Source: Gemmatimonadota bacterium (GTDB lineage Bacteria > Gemmatimonadota > Gemmatimonadetes > Gemmatimonadales > GWC2-71-9). From it: a stretch of DNA of 64,000 bases. This document shows, piece by piece, positions 24,877 through 33,271 of the stretch. The notes under the pieces were generated by a model. That model was not told where the DNA came from. It saw only the letters and a program-made list of their open reading frames with translations, and ran no database searches. Where the stretch lies: NCBI GenBank assembly GCA_003222195.1, contig QHVB01000031.1, positions 21,987-85,986 on the forward strand, in the 5' to 3' direction. Position 1 is the stretch's first letter, and every line of letters begins with the position of its first letter. The position numbers and the translations under genes are program-made.

Positions 24877-26005
24877 GGCTGAACACCCGGGCCGCCTCGC
24901 GGGCGCGTTCGACGTCCGGCCGTTGCGCCTCTTCGTCGGCGCTGCGCGCGAGCCGCTCCCACTCGTCCCAGCTGGCGACCGCCTCTTTGAAGCGGCCCAT
25001 CGCGACGAGCGCGAAGCCGAGGTGGCGGTGCGCCGCGGCCAGCATCGGATCGAGTCGCAGCGCGCGGTGCAGCTCTTCGGCGGCGGCCGAGGCGTGACCC
25101 TGCGCCAGGTGAATCCTGCCGAGCAGCATGTGCACGGTCGCGTCGTGCGGCTGCATGCTGCCGGCTTGCTCGGCTGCGGCGCGCGCGGCGTCGAGATCCT
25201 TGGCGAGCAGCGCGCGCTCGGATTTCGCGACGAGCTCGGCGAGCTCGCCCGCCGCACTCGGGCGGCCGCGCTTCGCCGTGCCCGGGTCGACGAGCACGAT
25301 CACGCCGGCGCTTTCGAGGCCGAACAGCGTCTTGGCCACTTCGAAGTCCGAGCGCCCCAGCTCCGTCGCGAGGCCTCGGATGGAGCGCTCACCATCGATG
25401 AGCGCGAGCACCTCCCACTCCGGCGGGAGGAGATCGAGCTCCCCGCCCCCGCCTTCCGGAGGCGGCGCGAGCGACGGCACGACGCCGACGTGCGGGATAC
25501 GGCTTTCGATCCGCGACCACTCGTCGATGCGGCGCGCCCCTTCCATGAGCAGCGCCTCGACGGGAATCCGGACGGTGAGCTCCGTCGGGACTTTGCTTTC
25601 CGCCTGCTCCGTGAACGAGAAATAGCCTTCGTTCCAGCTCATCACTTCGAAGACGACTTCCTCGATCTGGAACCGCACCTGCCGCTCGACTTCCCGCTGC
25701 GTGATCACGCCGAGGGCCACGAGAATTTCGCCCAGGCGCCGCTTGTCGCCCTGGCGCTGCTGCATGTCGCGCGCGCGCTCGAAATCGGCCTCGGTGATCT
25801 TGCCGGTGCGGAGGAGCAGCGCGCCCAGCGGGTGGGGATTGCTGCGGATCTCCGCTGACACCACGACGCCGCTGTCGAAGTAGATCGTCCCCTCGTTGTG
25901 GCGCAGCTCCGAGGTGACGCGCAGCGCGCCCGTCTTCCGGCTCAGATCGAGCAGCTGGAAGACGTCGTGGATCCCGAGCTCGCGGAGCGGTCCTTCGATC
26001 GCCAT
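24869..26005 (-). CDS. DUF4388-TPR protein 2 of the chemosensory supercluster
   Basis: A 378-residue paralogue of the protein at 19040-20656. It starts with a DUF4388 domain (MAIEGPLRELGIHDVFQLLD, TGALRVTSELRHNEGTIYFD), continues with the same helical block (GEILVALGVITQREVERQV, FSFTEQAESKVPTELTVRIP), then a Pro/Gly-rich break and a winged-helix-like stretch (DGERSIRGLATELGRSDFEV), and ends with about three TPR units. It is shorter than paralogue 1 in its TPR part. The two copies bracket the MglA, roadblock and double-ATPase genes. Function unknown; a scaffold role is likely. Confidence 0.83.
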   Translation of the reverse strand: MAIEGPLRELGIHDVFQLLDLSRKTGALRVTSELRHNEGTIYFDSGVVVSAEIRSNPHPLGALLLRTGKITEADFERARDMQQRQGDKRRLGEILVALGVITQREVERQVRFQIEEVVFEVMSWNEGYFSFTEQAESKVPTELTVRIPVEALLMEGARRIDEWSRIESRIPHVGVVPSLAPPPEGGGGELDLLPPEWEVLALIDGERSIRGLATELGRSDFEVAKTLFGLESAGVIVLVDPGTAKRGRPSAAGELAELVAKSERALLAKDLDAARAAAEQAGSMQPHDATVHMLLGRIHLAQGHASAAAEELHRALRLDPMLAAAHRHLGFALVAMGRFKEAVASWDEWERLARSADEEAQRPDVERAREAARVFSHG

Positions 26006-26008
26006 GCG

Positions 26009-28708
26009 TTACGCCGCGTCCGAGGTCGAGAAAATGTGCTGCAGGTCGACCGCGGTCCGCGCGTGCACCCGCGCGCGCTGCGCGAACGGACCGCCGGGAT
26101 CGATCCGCGTCACACGGTCCCAGGCAGCCACCGCTTCGGCGTAGCGCTGCAGCTTGGCCAGGGTCACACCAAGATAGAACAGCGCGCCGGTGTGCTCGGG
26201 ATCGAATTTCAGGGCGCGCCGGAACGCGGCGAGCGCCTCGTCGTTGCGCTTGTCGTCGATCAGCGCGCGGCCGAGCAGGAGCAGCGCGTCCATGTCGTAG
26301 AGATCCTGTTCCAGCATCTCGGCGAGTCGCACGATCGCGGCCCGCACGTTGCCCGACCGGCGCAACAGGTCGGCCAGGGCGAGCGCCGCTTCGTGAAATG
26401 TGGGCAACGCCTCGAGCGCTGCCTCGTAGGCGCGCTGCGCGTCCGCCCATTCTGCGTCATGCTCGTGCAGCCGGCCGAGGTCGAGCCAGACCTGCACAAA
26501 ACCCGCATCCAGATCGAGCGACGCGCGATAGGCGGCCCGCGCGCCCTGGCGGTCGCCGACTTTGAGCGCGATGTCGCCCTGCAGCTTGTGGAGGTCGGCG
26601 CGCGCGGGCGCGCGCGTCTGGGCCTGCCGCAGTGCGGTGAGTGCGCTCGCGGCGTCCCCCGTGGCGGCCCGCGCCTTGGCGGCGGCGACCAACACCTCCA
26701 CGTCGTCGGGCGCCTTGGCAACCAGCTCCTCGGCGAGTGGCAGTGCTTCCGCGGCGCGGTGCACGGCGAGCAGGCTCTTCACTTCCCCGAGCGCGGCGGT
26801 GGCGTTCGCGGCGTCGAGCGTGCGCGCCTCGCGGTAGCGCTCGAGCGCTTCGCCGTGCAGCCCGCGCCGCGCATAGATGTCGCCGATCAGCGTCGCCGCC
26901 TGGCCGCGGTCCGCGCCACGCTGGACGGCCCGCATCGCCTCCGCGACGGCCAGGTCCATCATCCCCTTGCTGTGGTAATCCCGCGCCAGCGCGAGGGGAT
27001 CATCGGGTTTCTTCGCGAGCCCCGGCGGCGATGCCTGGGGCGAGGTCGCGGGGGGCTCCAGCTCCTGGAAGATGTTGTCGAGCAGGCGTTGATCGAACGC
27101 GAATTCGCCGCCGAGGCTGTCGGCGGCGACGTCGGCGGAAATCTCGGGCACGATCCCGATCGCGACGGTCTCGTATTGCAGATCGATGGCCAGCGCGAAT
27201 TTCTGCGACACGTAGTACGGGTCGAGCTCCAGCGCGCGCTTGGTGGCGCGCAGCGCGCCGTCGTAGTCGCCGAGGCTCGAGAGCGTGAAGCTCAGGTTGT
27301 AGTGCGCACCGGCGTTTTGCGGATCGGCTTCGACCGCGCGGACGAACGCGTTGCGCGCATCCGGGAAGCGTTTCAACTCGACCAACACCAGCCCGACGCC
27401 GTTCCAGGCAGGTGCGGAGGACGGCTGCTCTGCGAGGACCTGACGGTAGGCTTCGAGCGCGAGCTGAAACCGCCGCAGATGCGTCAGCAGCAGCGCGAGA
27501 TTGAGGCGCGCGCCCACAAACTCCGGCGACAGCTGCAGCGCTTTCCGAAATGCCTCGATGGCGCCTTCCGTGTCGCTCTGGTGCGCGAGGATCACGCCGG
27601 CGTTGTTCCAGGCGAGGGCGTAGCGCGGATCGACGTCGGTCGCCTGGCGATACGACGTGAGCGCATCGGCCGTACGGCCGGCCTGGTGCAGCACCACGCC
27701 GCGCTCGTTCCAGAGCTTGGGCGAGTCCGGAATCTCGTGAAGGAGCGACTCGTACAGCTCGAGCGCATCGGTGAAGTCGCGCTTGAGGAGGTACACCTCG
27801 GCCATCGCCTGGCGCACGAGGCGCCGATCTTCCCCACGCTCGATCGCCAGGCGATACTCGCGCAGCGCCTCCGTGTAGTAGCCCTTCTGCCGGAACGCGA
27901 GCCCGAGGTTGAAGTGCGCGAGCTCGCTACCCTCGGCGACTTCCAGCGCGGGCTGCTCGCGCAGCCGCTGCTCGGCCGACTGGCGCTCGGCGCGGTAGCG
28001 CTCCAGGGAAAGATTCGTCTGCGCCCGCGCGAGCGGCGGGTTGAGCTGGATCGCGCGCTTGGACGCCGCGCGCGCCTCCTGGTGCCGGCCCATGTCTCCC
28101 AGCACAAATGCCATCAGATAATGCGCGTTCGCGTTGTCCGGATTGAGGTTGACCGCGCGCGCGAGCGCGGTCAGCGCCGGCTCGTTCAGCCCGCGGTTGT
28201 AGTAAACCTCTCCCAGATAGAAATGCACGACGGACGAGTCGGGCTCGGATTCGGCCGCCCGCAGAAACCATTCAGTCGCGACCTCGAGCCGGCCGCGGGC
28301 TTTCTCCGCGAGCCCGAGCTGAATCATCGCGGCCACGTCGCTCGGCTTGTGGGCGAGCAGCTCCTCGAACTCCGCGACCGCTTCCTCATAGGCTCCGAGG
28401 ATCGCATAGGTGCGGCCGAGCTCCCAGCGCGGGTCGCGCTCGTCGGGCGCGGCCCGCAGGCGTTCCCGCAGCTCGGCGACGCGGTGGTCGTAGAAGCCCG
28501 TGTTGTGATAGGCGATCTCGAGGTTGCGCTGCGCGACCTGCATGCGCGGGTCGAGCTCGAGCGCGCGGGTGAACTGCTCGATGGCCTCGGGGACGAGGCC
28601 TTTCTGGTAGTAGAGAACGCCGAGATTGTTGTGCGCGCCCGCGTCGGAAGGGTCGATCCGGCGGGCAAAGGACCTCAGGACGGCAACGTCACGCTCTGAG
28701 ACCGTCAA
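26009..28708 (-). CDS. large all-TPR scaffold protein (899 aa)
   Basis: The product is TPR from end to end, with roughly twenty 34-residue units (NNLGVLYYQKGLVPEAIEQF near the N-terminus, WLDLGRLHEHDAEWADAQRA near the C-terminus). The repeats are interrupted around residues 520-590 by a non-TPR stretch and a Pro-rich linker (EPPATSPQASPPG). No signal peptide or enzyme motif is seen, so it is probably cytoplasmic. The start is TTG at 28708, overlapping the cheC stop (TTGA); no ATG fits without reading into cheC. It sits between cheC and the MglA module. Likely a large protein-interaction platform. Confidence 0.82.
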   Translation of the reverse strand: MTVSERDVAVLRSFARRIDPSDAGAHNNLGVLYYQKGLVPEAIEQFTRALELDPRMQVAQRNLEIAYHNTGFYDHRVAELRERLRAAPDERDPRWELGRTYAILGAYEEAVAEFEELLAHKPSDVAAMIQLGLAEKARGRLEVATEWFLRAAESEPDSSVVHFYLGEVYYNRGLNEPALTALARAVNLNPDNANAHYLMAFVLGDMGRHQEARAASKRAIQLNPPLARAQTNLSLERYRAERQSAEQRLREQPALEVAEGSELAHFNLGLAFRQKGYYTEALREYRLAIERGEDRRLVRQAMAEVYLLKRDFTDALELYESLLHEIPDSPKLWNERGVVLHQAGRTADALTSYRQATDVDPRYALAWNNAGVILAHQSDTEGAIEAFRKALQLSPEFVGARLNLALLLTHLRRFQLALEAYRQVLAEQPSSAPAWNGVGLVLVELKRFPDARNAFVRAVEADPQNAGAHYNLSFTLSSLGDYDGALRATKRALELDPYYVSQKFALAIDLQYETVAIGIVPEISADVAADSLGGEFAFDQRLLDNIFQELEPPATSPQASPPGLAKKPDDPLALARDYHSKGMMDLAVAEAMRAVQRGADRGQAATLIGDIYARRGLHGEALERYREARTLDAANATAALGEVKSLLAVHRAAEALPLAEELVAKAPDDVEVLVAAAKARAATGDAASALTALRQAQTRAPARADLHKLQGDIALKVGDRQGARAAYRASLDLDAGFVQVWLDLGRLHEHDAEWADAQRAYEAALEALPTFHEAALALADLLRRSGNVRAAIVRLAEMLEQDLYDMDALLLLGRALIDDKRNDEALAAFRRALKFDPEHTGALFYLGVTLAKLQRYAEAVAAWDRVTRIDPGGPFAQRARVHARTAVDLQHIFSTSDAA

Positions 28709-29322
28709 GTCAGCCGAATGGCGTCGAAGATGGCCTTGAGGGACGCCAGGTCGGGAAGGAGGAGGAAGTGACCGCGCAGTCCGTCTTGCGCATCGATGTT
28801 GAACTCCGTTTCGACGCAAAACACGAAGTCGCGATCATGCCCAAAGTTGAGGTACGTCGTCGTGAGCACGGCGGCCGAGAGATCCACCACCAGACTCGGC
28901 ACGGACGGCAGCAGCAGCATCCCCATGAACTCCGACAGCGCATTCATGTAGGCACCCGAGAGAATGTTGCCGGCCTCCTTGAGGCACGATTGCTCGATCG
29001 TCTCGAACGCCTTGGTGGTGCCGAGCGGGCGCTTGAGCAGCATGTCGCAGAGCTGCCGGCCGACCGGCTCGGGAAAGAGCAGCAGGGTCCGTCCCGTCAG
29101 ATCGCCGAGCATGTGCATGAGGACCGCAGCGACCACTTCTTGCGGGTCGCCGATCAACCCGGGCACCTCCTCTAGGCGCGCGATATTGATCTGGGGCACC
29201 GAGATCATGATGCGCCGGTGTGTGAGCTGCGACAGCGCAGTCGCCGCATGGCCCGCGCCGATGTTGGCGACTTCCTTCAGCGCGTCGAGCTGCAGCGCTT
29301 TCAGATCACGGACGTCTTCCAT
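28705..29322 (-). CDS. cheC: CheC-type CheY-P phosphatase
   Basis: CheC dephosphorylates CheY-P and cooperates with CheD. The 205-residue product shows both phosphatase motifs: LKEVANIGAGHAATALSQL near the N-terminus and LKEAGNILSGAYMNALSEF in the middle, each with the ExxN pair. I start at ATG 29322; codons upstream read into palindromic repeat B and are not conserved. With cheD at 18 kb and cheY at 31.4 kb the signal-termination loop is complete. Confidence 0.93.
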   Translation of the reverse strand: MEDVRDLKALQLDALKEVANIGAGHAATALSQLTHRRIMISVPQINIARLEEVPGLIGDPQEVVAAVLMHMLGDLTGRTLLLFPEPVGRQLCDMLLKRPLGTTKAFETIEQSCLKEAGNILSGAYMNALSEFMGMLLLPSVPSLVVDLSAAVLTTTYLNFGHDRDFVFCVETEFNIDAQDGLRGHFLLLPDLASLKAIFDAIRLT

Positions 29323-29336
29323 GCTTCGCTCCCTTA

Positions 29337-29416
29337 GTTCACACGCTGAAGCGTGTGCTCGGCAAGCACTGCCCTTAAGGGCATTGTCGGCCGAGCACAC
29401 CCTTTAGGGTGTGAAC
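29337..29416. repeat. composite palindromic repeat B between cheA and cheC
   Basis: The outer arms GTTCACAC/GTGTGAAC enclose CACACGCTGAAGCGTGTG, then a hairpin with arms GCTCGGC/GCCGAGC and core TGCCCTTAAGGGCA, then CACACCCTTTAGGGTGTG. The layout matches repeat A at 16589-16662, and a shortened form occurs at 49052-49081. It fills the largest gap inside the chemosensory run. Confidence 0.85.
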
Positions 29417-29418
29417 TC

Positions 29419-31380
29419 CTAAACGAGACCCGCCGCATCGAGAATCAACGCCGGAACTCCGTCGCCCATGATCGTGGCGCCACTGAACACCGGCAGCGTG
29501 CCCTGCGGCGCATCGAATCCCTTCACCACAATCTCCTGTTGGCTCAACATCCCGTCGACCACAATTCCCGCGCGCCGCTCTCCCATTTCCAAGACGATGA
29601 CCGGGCGGCGTGGGGGCGGCGCGGGCGCGCCGCCGTTCGTGCCGAGCAGCTTTCGCAAATCGACGAGCGGGACCACGCGATCGCGCAGCACGATCGCATC
29701 CTTTCCTTCCATCGTCGTGAGCGGCGTCGTGCCGAACTCGACGGTCTCGGCGACGTAGGTGAGCGGCAGGGCGTAACGCTCGTGACCGACGGCGGCGATC
29801 AGGGCGCGCACGATGGCCAGCGTGACCGGCAGCCGCAGGACGAAGGCGGTCCCCTTCCCCGGCTCGGTGCGGATTTCGATCGAGCCGCCCAGCGCCCGGA
29901 TGCGCGTCATGGCCACGTCGATGCCGACGCCGCGGCCGGAGACATTCGTCACGGCTTCCGCCGTGGAGAATCCCGGCCGCGCCAATACCCGCAACAGCTG
30001 ATCGTCCGAGAGGGACTCGACGTGCGGTCCGACGACGCCCTCGCGTTTCGCTTTCTCGAGGATCTGCACGCGATCGATGCCGCGGCCGTCGTCGGAAATG
30101 CTGATGGCGACGCTGGAACGCTCGCGCACCGCGGCCAGCACGATCTCCCCTTCGGGACTCTTCTTGCGCCGTTTGCGCTCGGCCGGCGCCTCGATGCCGT
30201 GGTCCACGGCGTTGCGCAGCAGATGCACGAGCGGGTCGCCGAGCTCATCCAGGATCTGACGATCGAGCTCGATCTCCTTTCCCTCGACGCGGAACTCCAC
30301 CTGCTTGTCGAGCTGCCGCGCCACGTCGCGCACGAGGCGGGGAAACCGATCGAACACTTGCCACACCGGCGTCATGCGCGCCTGAATGATCTCGTTTTGG
30401 AGATCGGCGGAGAGCCGCGAGATGTGGATCGCGACCTCGTCGATTTCGGGGTCCTGTCCCACCCAGCGTGCGGCCAGCTCGTTCAGGCGGCCACGCTCGG
30501 TCACGAGCTCGCCGATCAAATCCATGAGCGTATCGAGCCGCCGCAGATCCACCCGGATATGGCGGCCGCGGCCGCCGGCCGAGCCGGTCTCACCGGGCGC
30601 GAGCTGACTCTCATCGGTTCCGCCCCCGATCGTGACGCGCTCGACGTCTCCCACCGATCGGACAGCGGTCTCGATGTCCGCGGCCGCGGCGCCGGTTTCG
30701 AGCTCGAACGCAAACCGCCCATCGAAGTCGTCCGACTCGAACGCGGCCGCCGCGGGCTGGATCCGGTGAATCGTGCCCAACGACTGCATCTTGCGAATGA
30801 CCAGCGTCGCGCGCCCCCCTTTGAGGGGAGCTTCGGGACGGATCAGGACGTGGACGAGACGAGACGCCCCAGACGCAGCAGGCGCAGCAGGCGCAGCAGG
30901 CGCAGCGCGGAGACGCTGTAAGTCCAAGGGCTCGGCGGGCTCGGCAGGCTCAACGGGCTCTGCGAAGTGACGCGCGAGCGCGCTGGGTTGTGGAGTCGGT
31001 TTCGTCTGCAGCGTGAGTCGATCGATGTCGGTGAGGATGGCGAGATCGGCTTCACGCTCGCGACCGGCGACCGCGAGCCCCACCGCCTTCTCGAGCGCGT
31101 CGGTGGCACGGAACAGCAGCTGGATGATTTCGTCGGTGGGAGCCGTACCGCCGCGCCGGAGGTGGTCGAGCAGATTCTCGAGGCGATGTGACAAATCGGC
31201 GATGCGGCCGTAACCCATCGTCGCCGCCATGCCTTTGATCGTGTGCACCGCGCGGAACAGGCCGCCGACCGGCTCCGGCGACGCCGGATGGCGCTCCCAC
31301 TCGAGCAACAACTGATTGCAGGCGCTCAAGTGCTCGCGGCTCTCGGCCAGGAACAGCTCGGCGTACTGCGAGAGATCCAT
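29419..31380 (-). CDS. cheA: CheA, chemotaxis sensor histidine kinase
   Basis: CheA autophosphorylates and passes phosphate to CheY and CheB. The 653-residue product has the P1 domain with phosphorylated His46 (LFRAVHTIKGMAATMGY), a low-complexity linker, a central domain, the dimerisation region (IRVDLRRLDTLMDLIGELV), the kinase domain (HLLRNAVDHGIEAP, ISDDGRGID, GRGVGIDVAMTRI, GKGTAF) and a C-terminal CheW-like domain. I start at ATG 31380, two bases after the cheY stop. The linker is encoded by minisatellite DNA. No receiver domain is fused, unlike FrzE of Myxococcus. Confidence 0.96.
   Translation of the reverse strand: MDLSQYAELFLAESREHLSACNQLLLEWERHPASPEPVGGLFRAVHTIKGMAATMGYGRIADLSHRLENLLDHLRRGGTAPTDEIIQLLFRATDALEKAVGLAVAGREREADLAILTDIDRLTLQTKPTPQPSALARHFAEPVEPAEPAEPLDLQRLRAAPAAPAAPAASGASRLVHVLIRPEAPLKGGRATLVIRKMQSLGTIHRIQPAAAAFESDDFDGRFAFELETGAAAADIETAVRSVGDVERVTIGGGTDESQLAPGETGSAGGRGRHIRVDLRRLDTLMDLIGELVTERGRLNELAARWVGQDPEIDEVAIHISRLSADLQNEIIQARMTPVWQVFDRFPRLVRDVARQLDKQVEFRVEGKEIELDRQILDELGDPLVHLLRNAVDHGIEAPAERKRRKKSPEGEIVLAAVRERSSVAISISDDGRGIDRVQILEKAKREGVVGPHVESLSDDQLLRVLARPGFSTAEAVTNVSGRGVGIDVAMTRIRALGGSIEIRTEPGKGTAFVLRLPVTLAIVRALIAAVGHERYALPLTYVAETVEFGTTPLTTMEGKDAIVLRDRVVPLVDLRKLLGTNGGAPAPPPRRPVIVLEMGERRAGIVVDGMLSQQEIVVKGFDAPQGTLPVFSGATIMGDGVPALILDAAGLV
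30872..30962 (-). repeat. minisatellite in the cheA linker
   Basis: A 9-bp unit (GCAGCAGGC on the + strand) is repeated about three to four times near 30875-30907, followed by a related GGCTCGGC-type array to 30962. It encodes [10 protein letters not shown] and EPVEPAEPAEP, a flexible Pro/Ala/Glu linker whose length could vary between strains. Confidence 0.6.
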
Positions 31381-31382
31381 GG

Positions 31383-31745
31383 CTATCCCAGGACGCGCTG
31401 CACGGCTTCGAGGACGCGGGAGGGCTGGAACGGCTTGACGACGAAATCCTTGGCGCCTGCCTGGATGGCTTCGACGACCAGCGCCTGCTGCCCCATGGCG
31501 CTGCACATCAGGATCTTGGCGTCCGGGTCGTGCTTGACGATCTCGCGGACGGCATCGATGCCGCCCATGTCCGGCATCACGATGTCCATCGTGACGAGGT
31601 CCGGCTTGAGCTGCCGATACTTCTCGACCGCCTGGGTACCGGTTTCCGCCTCACCGACGACCTCGAATCCGGCCTGCCCCAGGATGTCGCTGATCATCGT
31701 GCGCATGAAAATGGCGTCGTCACAGACGAGAACCGTGTGGCTCAC
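31383..31745 (-). CDS. cheY: CheY, single-domain chemotaxis response regulator
   Basis: CheY carries the phosphate signal from CheA to an output. The 120-residue product is one receiver domain with the acidic pair Asp9/Asp10 (VLVCDDAIFMR), phosphoacceptor Asp54 (LVTMDIVMPDMGG), and Lys104 (DFVVKPF). The gene lies directly upstream of cheA in transcription order, 2 bp apart. No flagellar switch gene is present, so its output could be the MglA module instead; that is inference from the context. Confidence 0.95.
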   Translation of the reverse strand: MSHTVLVCDDAIFMRTMISDILGQAGFEVVGEAETGTQAVEKYRQLKPDLVTMDIVMPDMGGIDAVREIVKHDPDAKILMCSAMGQQALVVEAIQAGAKDFVVKPFQPSRVLEAVQRVLG

Positions 31746-31755
31746 TGCTCGCTCC

Positions 31756-32268
31756 TTAGGAAGTCAGAACCGGGCCCAACAGCGCCGCGAGATCCAATAC
31801 GATGAACAGTTCTCCGTTCCGCCGGCCCACAGCGCGTACCAGCGTCGGATCGACGCCCGGCAGGCCTTGCCGGCCTTCCAACGTGTGGTCGCCGGCGGCC
31901 AGCATATCCAGTACTTCGTCAACCGTAAAGCCGATCAGCTTGTGCGAACCGTTTTCTGCCTCCCCGCCTCTCCCCCCTCCCCCGGGGGCTCCGAGTTCGA
32001 GGATAAGCGTCGAGCCCAGCGTGCCTTCTAGAGCGGAAGTGGGAGGGGATGGGGGGGGCGGAAGGCCCAACGCACGCCACCCTTCCACGACCGTCACCAG
32101 TGTGCCGCGGACATTCACGAGCCCCGCCACGACCGGGGGCGCGCCCGGGATACGCGTCGTTGGGAGGCGCGGGAGAATCTCCCGCACTTGGTCCACCTCG
32201 GCCGCGCACGCCAGTGTTCCCACGCGGAATACGAGCAGGCGAACGGGGACGAGGCTTCCGTCAGTCAT
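31756..32268 (-). CDS. CheW-type chemotaxis coupling protein (copy 3)
   Basis: A 170-residue CheW-domain protein (VRLLVFRVGTLACAAEVDQV, VVAGLVNVRGTLVTVVEGW, KLIGFTVDEVLDMLAAG). A Pro/Gly-rich insertion of about 40 residues (PPPPSPPTSALEG, GAPGGGGRGGEAEN) interrupts the fold midway, larger than in usual CheW. The ATG at 32268 lies inside the last codons of rluD (8-nt overlap), so the chemosensory run is translationally joined to housekeeping genes. Confidence 0.88.
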   Translation of the reverse strand: MTDGSLVPVRLLVFRVGTLACAAEVDQVREILPRLPTTRIPGAPPVVAGLVNVRGTLVTVVEGWRALGLPPPPSPPTSALEGTLGSTLILELGAPGGGGRGGEAENGSHKLIGFTVDEVLDMLAAGDHTLEGRQGLPGVDPTLVRAVGRRNGELFIVLDLAALLGPVLTS

Positions 32269-33271
32269 CGGATGCGAAGAAGCCAAGATACTGCAAGGGG
32301 TTGCGCTGAGCAAGCAAATTCGCGTCCGCCCCCCTTGCAGCCTCCGCAAGCGCGGGACGCAAGTCATCCGGCCATTCAGACGTGAGGGCGATCGGCACGT
32401 TGGTCACGGGATGGACGAACGACAGTGCCGCGGCGTGGAGCAGCTGGCGCGGCGCGAGCGCCTCGAGCCGTTCGGCTTCCATGCGCGCCGACGGGGTCAC
32501 GCGCCGGCTGCCGCCGAACGTGTACTCGCGGTCACCGACGATCGGGCAACCCACGTGCGCCAGATGCACGCGAATCTGATGCGTCCGGCCGGTGCCGAGA
32601 CGGATGCGCAGCAGATCGGTGTGGGCGAAGCGGGCTACGACACTCGCGTGGGTCACCGCGTGACGGCCACCCTGCGCGACCGTCATGCGTTTGCGCTCCT
32701 TGGGATGCCGCGCGATCGGGGCTTCGATGTCGACCGGGCTCTTGCGCAGGTGCCCCCACACGATCGCCGCATACACGCGCGTGACTTCACGTCGTTCGAT
32801 CGCCCCGGCGAGGCGGCGGTGCGCGAGATCGCTCTTCGCCACCACCAGCAGTCCTGAGGTGTCGCGATCGAGCCGGTGCACGATCCCGGGGCGTCCCTCG
32901 GTCGAGCCACTCGAGAGCGCGGTGCCGCGCCCGATCAGCACATTCACGAGCGAGTCGTCCCAGTGACCCGGCCCCGGATGGACCACCAGGCCGGCCGGCT
33001 TGTCGAGCACGGCGAGGTCCTCGTCCTCGTACACGAACCGCAGCTCGGCGTGCGCCGGCGCGTAGGTGCGCGGCGCCGCCTCGTCCGGAAGCTCCACCGT
33101 GACTTCGACGCCTCGCTCGAGCACGGCCGAGGCGCGCAGCGGCTTGCCGCGCGCGGTCACGCGCTTGTCGGCGATGAGGCGTCCGGCTTGAGTACGAGAA
33201 ACAGCGAGCTGGTCGGCGAGGTAACGATCGAGGCGTTCAGCACTGCGAACGACACAGAACGTGATGTTCAA
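32261..33271 (-). CDS. rluD: RluD/RluC-family 23S rRNA pseudouridine synthase
   Basis: The 336-residue product has an N-terminal S4 RNA-binding domain (AERLDRYLADQLAVSRTQAG) and a catalytic domain with the RluA-family signature HRLDRDTSGLLVVAK containing the catalytic Asp, plus GRTHQIRVHLAHVGCPIVGD. It isomerises uridines in 23S rRNA; which positions cannot be told from the sequence. It overlaps lspA by 4 nt, a frequent lspA-rluD order in bacteria. Confidence 0.93.
   Translation of the reverse strand: MNITFCVVRSAERLDRYLADQLAVSRTQAGRLIADKRVTARGKPLRASAVLERGVEVTVELPDEAAPRTYAPAHAELRFVYEDEDLAVLDKPAGLVVHPGPGHWDDSLVNVLIGRGTALSSGSTEGRPGIVHRLDRDTSGLLVVAKSDLAHRRLAGAIERREVTRVYAAIVWGHLRKSPVDIEAPIARHPKERKRMTVAQGGRHAVTHASVVARFAHTDLLRIRLGTGRTHQIRVHLAHVGCPIVGDREYTFGGSRRVTPSARMEAERLEALAPRQLLHAAALSFVHPVTNVPIALTSEWPDDLRPALAEAARGADANLLAQRNPLQYLGFFASDD

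Noticed and set aside
25898..28699. 933-codon open frame on the + strand
   Set aside because: It lies exactly opposite the DUF4388 and large TPR genes, has no recognisable domain, and has the Arg/Gly/His composition of antisense reading in GC-rich DNA.
26009..28708. CRISPR-like or tandem DNA repeats in the TPR genes
   Set aside because: The periodicity is at the protein level (34-residue units) with divergent DNA, and there are no identical spaced repeats.
28705..29400. Longer CheC starting at 29400
   Set aside because: The added N-terminal residues are encoded by palindromic repeat B, while the family begins near the ATG at 29322.
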